A stretch of 11,132 nt of DNA from Candidatus Methanogaster sp. UBA203. GTDB taxonomy: Archaea; Halobacteriota; Methanosarcinia; Methanosarcinales; Methanogasteraceae. Below the pieces are notes generated by a model. The model saw only the letters and a program-made list of their open reading frames with translations. It ran no database searches and was not told the DNA's origin. The stretch spans positions 1-11,132 of the forward strand of contig DASC01000148.1 of assembly GCA_002503595.1 (NCBI GenBank), read 5' to 3'. The translations under genes and the position numbers were made by a program. Of this stretch, positions 6,844 through 11,132 are shown in pieces (the stretch's first letter is position 1; every line of letters begins with the position of its first letter).

Positions 6844-7623
6844 TCAGTAATCATATTTTCTGTGATAACCCCTTGGCGTTATGATCCGCTCCCCCCAGAT
6901 CCTTGATTCGCTGTTTCCGATTATCGCGGTGGTGTGCATATCGACGAAGTCGTCGTAATCGAGCACGCGCTCAAGCGTTGTCACAACCGCGCTCTCTTTG
7001 TTTCTGAATGCGTTCTTTACGAGTCCCACCGGCACCGACCCGGACCTGTGTCTCCTGACTATCTCTATGCATCTGGCAAAGTTTGTATTCCGGTTCCTGC
7101 TCTTCGGATTATAGAGAACGATCACAAAGTCGGAAGCTGCCGCGCCCGAGATCCTCTTCTCGATATCCTCCCACGGTGTCAGCAGATCGCTCAGACTGAT
7201 AGATGCGAAATCGCCTGTGATCGGAGATCCAAGAATACTCGCTGCCGCATTTGCCGCTGTGACACCTGGAATTATCTGTATCCGGGTACATGCATCAGCG
7301 TTAGCGTCCGCGCCCTCTTTCTCTGCGATCTCCAGCACGATCCCTGCCATGCCATAGACCCCCGCGTCGCCTCCACTTATGATGGATACGGTATTTCCCT
7401 TGGATGCCAGTTCCAGCGCGTGTCTGGCGCGTGCAATCTCCTCTCCCATCGAACTGGTTATAACCTTCCTTCCGGGCAGCAATGGCTCGATCTGCCCGAG
7501 ATACGTGGTGTTACCGATTACGTAATCAGATTCCAGGATTGCCTGTTGCGCGGCGACAGTCATCAAATCCGGACGTCCCGGGCCGATGCCTACGATGTAG
7601 AGTTTACAGTCTTTAATGGGCAT
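6844..7623 (-). CDS. cbiH: Precorrin-3B / cobalt-factor III C17-methyltransferase
   Basis: A 259-residue SAM-dependent tetrapyrrole methylase. Seen: VGIGPG at 11-16, SGGDAGVYGM at 83-92, PGVTAANAAAS at 119-129, SLSDLLTPW at 143-151, and YNPKSR-x-R near 171-178, the pattern of CobJ/CbiH. The enzyme methylates C17 and brings about ring contraction in cobalamin synthesis; archaea use the anaerobic route, hence cbiH. No other cob/cbi gene is in the window. ATG 7623 has no obvious ribosome site, and a TATA-like stretch about 25-30 bases upstream suggests a leaderless message. It is the first of five minus-strand genes; 41 bases separate it from the next. Its product is relevant to the corrinoid chemistry of the MtrH-type enzyme across the window. 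Confidence 0.92.
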   Translation of the reverse strand: MPIKDCKLYIVGIGPGRPDLMTVAAQQAILESDYVIGNTTYLGQIEPLLPGRKVITSSMGEEIARARHALELASKGNTVSIISGGDAGVYGMAGIVLEIAEKEGADANADACTRIQIIPGVTAANAAASILGSPITGDFASISLSDLLTPWEDIEKRISGAAASDFVIVLYNPKSRNRNTNFARCIEIVRRHRSGSVPVGLVKNAFRNKESAVVTTLERVLDYDDFVDMHTTAIIGNSESRIWGERIITPRGYHRKYDY

Positions 7624-7645
7624 ATTTTAGTGTCATCGTCCTCTT

Positions 7646-7660
7646 TCACCTTATGCGCTT
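7646..7660 (-). promoter_or_regulatory. Candidate promoter of the cbiH cluster
   Basis: On the minus strand AAAGCGCATAAGG precedes the cbiH ATG by about 26 bases. It could serve as BRE plus a weak TATA box for a leaderless transcript. The match is poor and is offered only because the spacing fits. Confidence 0.25.
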
Positions 7661-7674
7661 TGGCGCCACACCGG

Positions 7675-7689
7675 CGAAACCTTTATCTT
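7675..7689 (+). promoter_or_regulatory. BRE/TATA promoter of the 23S-5S rRNA unit
   Basis: CGAAACCTTTATCTT has the form of a strong archaeal BRE (CGAAA) followed by a TATA box (CTTTATCTT). Start of transcription is expected about 25 bases downstream, near 7707-7713, giving a leader of about 145 nt before the 23S. It lies only about 50 bases from the cbiH start codon, so the two divergent promoters share one short interval. Confidence 0.6.
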
Positions 7690-7776
7690 CCAAGACTCTA
7701 ACGTAGAAGGGTAGCACTCTTATGTTACGTAATTTATGATGCACATGGCAAACACGCATTGTCATGGAAGGGCGAA

Positions 7777-7800
7777 GAGCGAGGTACCTGTATCTCGCTT
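7777..7800 (+). ncRNA. Hairpin in the rRNA leader
   Basis: AGCGAGGTA (7778-7786) pairs with TATCTCGCT (7791-7799) around the loop CCTG: nine pairs including one G-U, with a further G-U possible at the base. It is in the predicted leader, a few bases before the processing stem. Its role is unknown; it may shape folding of the pre-rRNA. Confidence 0.5.
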
Positions 7801-7807
7801 GATGAAA

Positions 7808-7842
7808 CCATGTATACGTGCGACCCAGACGCTTACTGAATT
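7808..7842 (+). other. 5' half of the pre-23S processing stem and bulge-helix-bulge
   Basis: CCATGTAT, ACGTG and CGACCCAGA (7808-7829) pair with 10863-10886 downstream of the 23S over 22 bp (two G-U pairs, one 2-nt bulge on the far side). Continuing inward, CGCT (7830-7833) is the central 4-bp helix, TAC (7834-7836) the 3-nt bulge, and TGAATT (7837-7842) the inner helix. Cleavage by the archaeal splicing endonuclease would be expected between the second and third bulge bases, 7835/7836. Confidence 0.85.
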
Positions 7843-7852
7843 AGTAAGACGG

Positions 7853-10799
<2,947 letters not shown>

Positions 10800-10832
10800 G
10801 TCTTGCTATAGTAGGATCACTGGATGTATGAG

Positions 10833-10848
10833 CCGACTTCGGTCGGTT
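10833..10848 (+). ncRNA. UUCG-capped hairpin in the 23S-5S spacer
   Basis: CCGAC-TTCG-GTCGG forms five G-C-rich pairs closed by a TTCG tetraloop (10833-10846), extended by one or two weaker pairs. It lies inside the predicted excised pre-23S circle, just before the inner helix of the bulge-helix-bulge, and probably helps position that structure. Confidence 0.6.
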
Positions 10849-10849
10849 C

Positions 10850-10886
10850 AATTCAGGCGATATCTGGGTCGTGCGTTAATACATGG
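10850..10886 (+). other. 3' half of the pre-23S processing stem and bulge-helix-bulge
   Basis: AATTCA (10850-10855) is the inner helix, GGCG (10856-10859) the central 4 bp, ATA (10860-10862) the 3-nt bulge, then TCTGGGTCG, TGCGT and ATACATGG (10863-10886) the outer stem. With the 5' half this gives the two-fold symmetric helix-3-nt bulge-4 bp-3-nt bulge-helix recognised by archaeal splicing endonuclease. Cut between the second and third bulge bases it would release a pre-23S of 7836-10861. Confidence 0.85.
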
Positions 10887-10893
10887 AAATAGA

Positions 10894-11023
10894 CGAGCAC
10901 ATCGGCCATAGCGGCGGGGCAACTCCTGTACCCATCCCGAACACAGAAGATAAGCCCGCCCGCGTTTGTGGCGTGTACTGTGGTGCGAGAGCCCATGGGA
11001 ATCCACAAACGCTGATGTGCTCG
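10894..11023 (+). rRNA. rrf: 5S ribosomal RNA
   Basis: CGAGCACATC (10894-10903) and GATGTGCTCG (11014-11023) pair perfectly as the terminal helix. Between them lie GGCCATAGCGGCGGGGCAAC, CCTGTACCCATCCCGAACAC and AGAAGATAAGCCCGCC, the universal 5S core. The length is about 130 nt, slightly long for a 5S. It starts 8 bases after the pre-23S stem, so it is surely in the same transcript. The exact ends could shift by one to three bases. Confidence 0.93.
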
Positions 11024-11132
11024 TTTTCTGATATACAAAATCAAAAGAACATTTGGGAGAATATTATGCAAATATTATCCTTATCAGAAACAGCAGCAAT
11101 TTTTTCACTTTAATCCATTATTTAATCATTTT
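11024..11132 (+). terminator. AT-rich tail after 5S with T-runs
   Basis: TTTT at 11024-11027 directly follows the 5S helix, and a run of six T is at 11100-11105. Archaeal polymerase stops at T-runs, so either could end the rRNA transcript. I see no gene in the remainder; a 15-codon frame from ATG 11067 is too short and unsupported. Confidence 0.4.

Noticed and set aside
6934..7701. Plus-strand frame of 255 codons over cbiH
   Set aside because: It is the antisense shadow of cbiH, whose motifs are unmistakable on the minus strand.
7799..7840. Possible C/D-box guide RNA in the rRNA leader (TTGATGA, later CTGA)
   Set aside because: The C box does not match the purine start, no D'/C' pair is evident, and the CTGA lies in the processing stem region.
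11052..11114. Small ORF with ATG 11067 and the palindromic AATATT-ATGCA-AATATT
   Set aside because: Fifteen codons only, in an AT-rich tail at the window edge; the palindrome is short and of the kind expected by chance in such DNA.

Overview
The window is archaeal and comes from a euryarchaeon with the methanopterin C1 pathway. It encodes a methyl-H4MPT:corrinoid methyltransferase (MtrH family), the F420-dependent methylene-H4MPT reductase Mer, the archaeal family DUF2193, an ADP-dependent sugar kinase, and a 23S-5S rRNA locus with an archaeal bulge-helix-bulge processing stem. This fits a methanogen or a methane/alkane-oxidising relative. Presence of mer argues against ANME-1, which is reported to lack it. 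I cannot place it more finely without a search on the 23S gene.

Layout. (1) 1-182: the 3' end of an ISL3-family insertion sequence. (2) 183-531: a gene-free stretch with candidate promoters and a perfect inverted repeat. (3) 532-3949, plus strand: a compact operon mtrH - mer - DUF2193, with short spacers and good Shine-Dalgarno sites. (4) 3950-4075: a convergent spacer carrying a strong hairpin that overlaps neither gene. (5) 7623-4076, minus strand: five tightly packed genes, in transcription order cbiH/cobJ (cobalamin), a V4R-like protein, a roadblock/LC7 protein, a PTPS/QueD-family enzyme and an ADP-dependent phosphofructokinase/glucokinase; several junctions are overlapping or nearly so. 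(6) 7624-7852: divergent promoters and the rRNA leader. (7) 23S rRNA (about 7853-10799) and 5S rRNA (about 10894-11023), with no 16S upstream. (8) 11024-11132: an AT-rich tail with T-runs.

How it fits together. MtrH moves a methyl group between a corrinoid and H4MPT, and Mer interconverts methyl-H4MPT and methylene-H4MPT, so the first two genes are consecutive steps. The third gene, of unknown function, is co-transcribed with them by context and is the best candidate here for an undescribed C1 function. CbiH on the other strand makes the corrinoid ring that MtrH-type reactions need. The clearest structural discovery is at the rRNA locus. A 23S-5S unit stands alone without 16S, and its flanks form a 22-bp stem followed by a textbook two-fold symmetric bulge-helix-bulge, which predicts excision and circularisation of pre-23S RNA.
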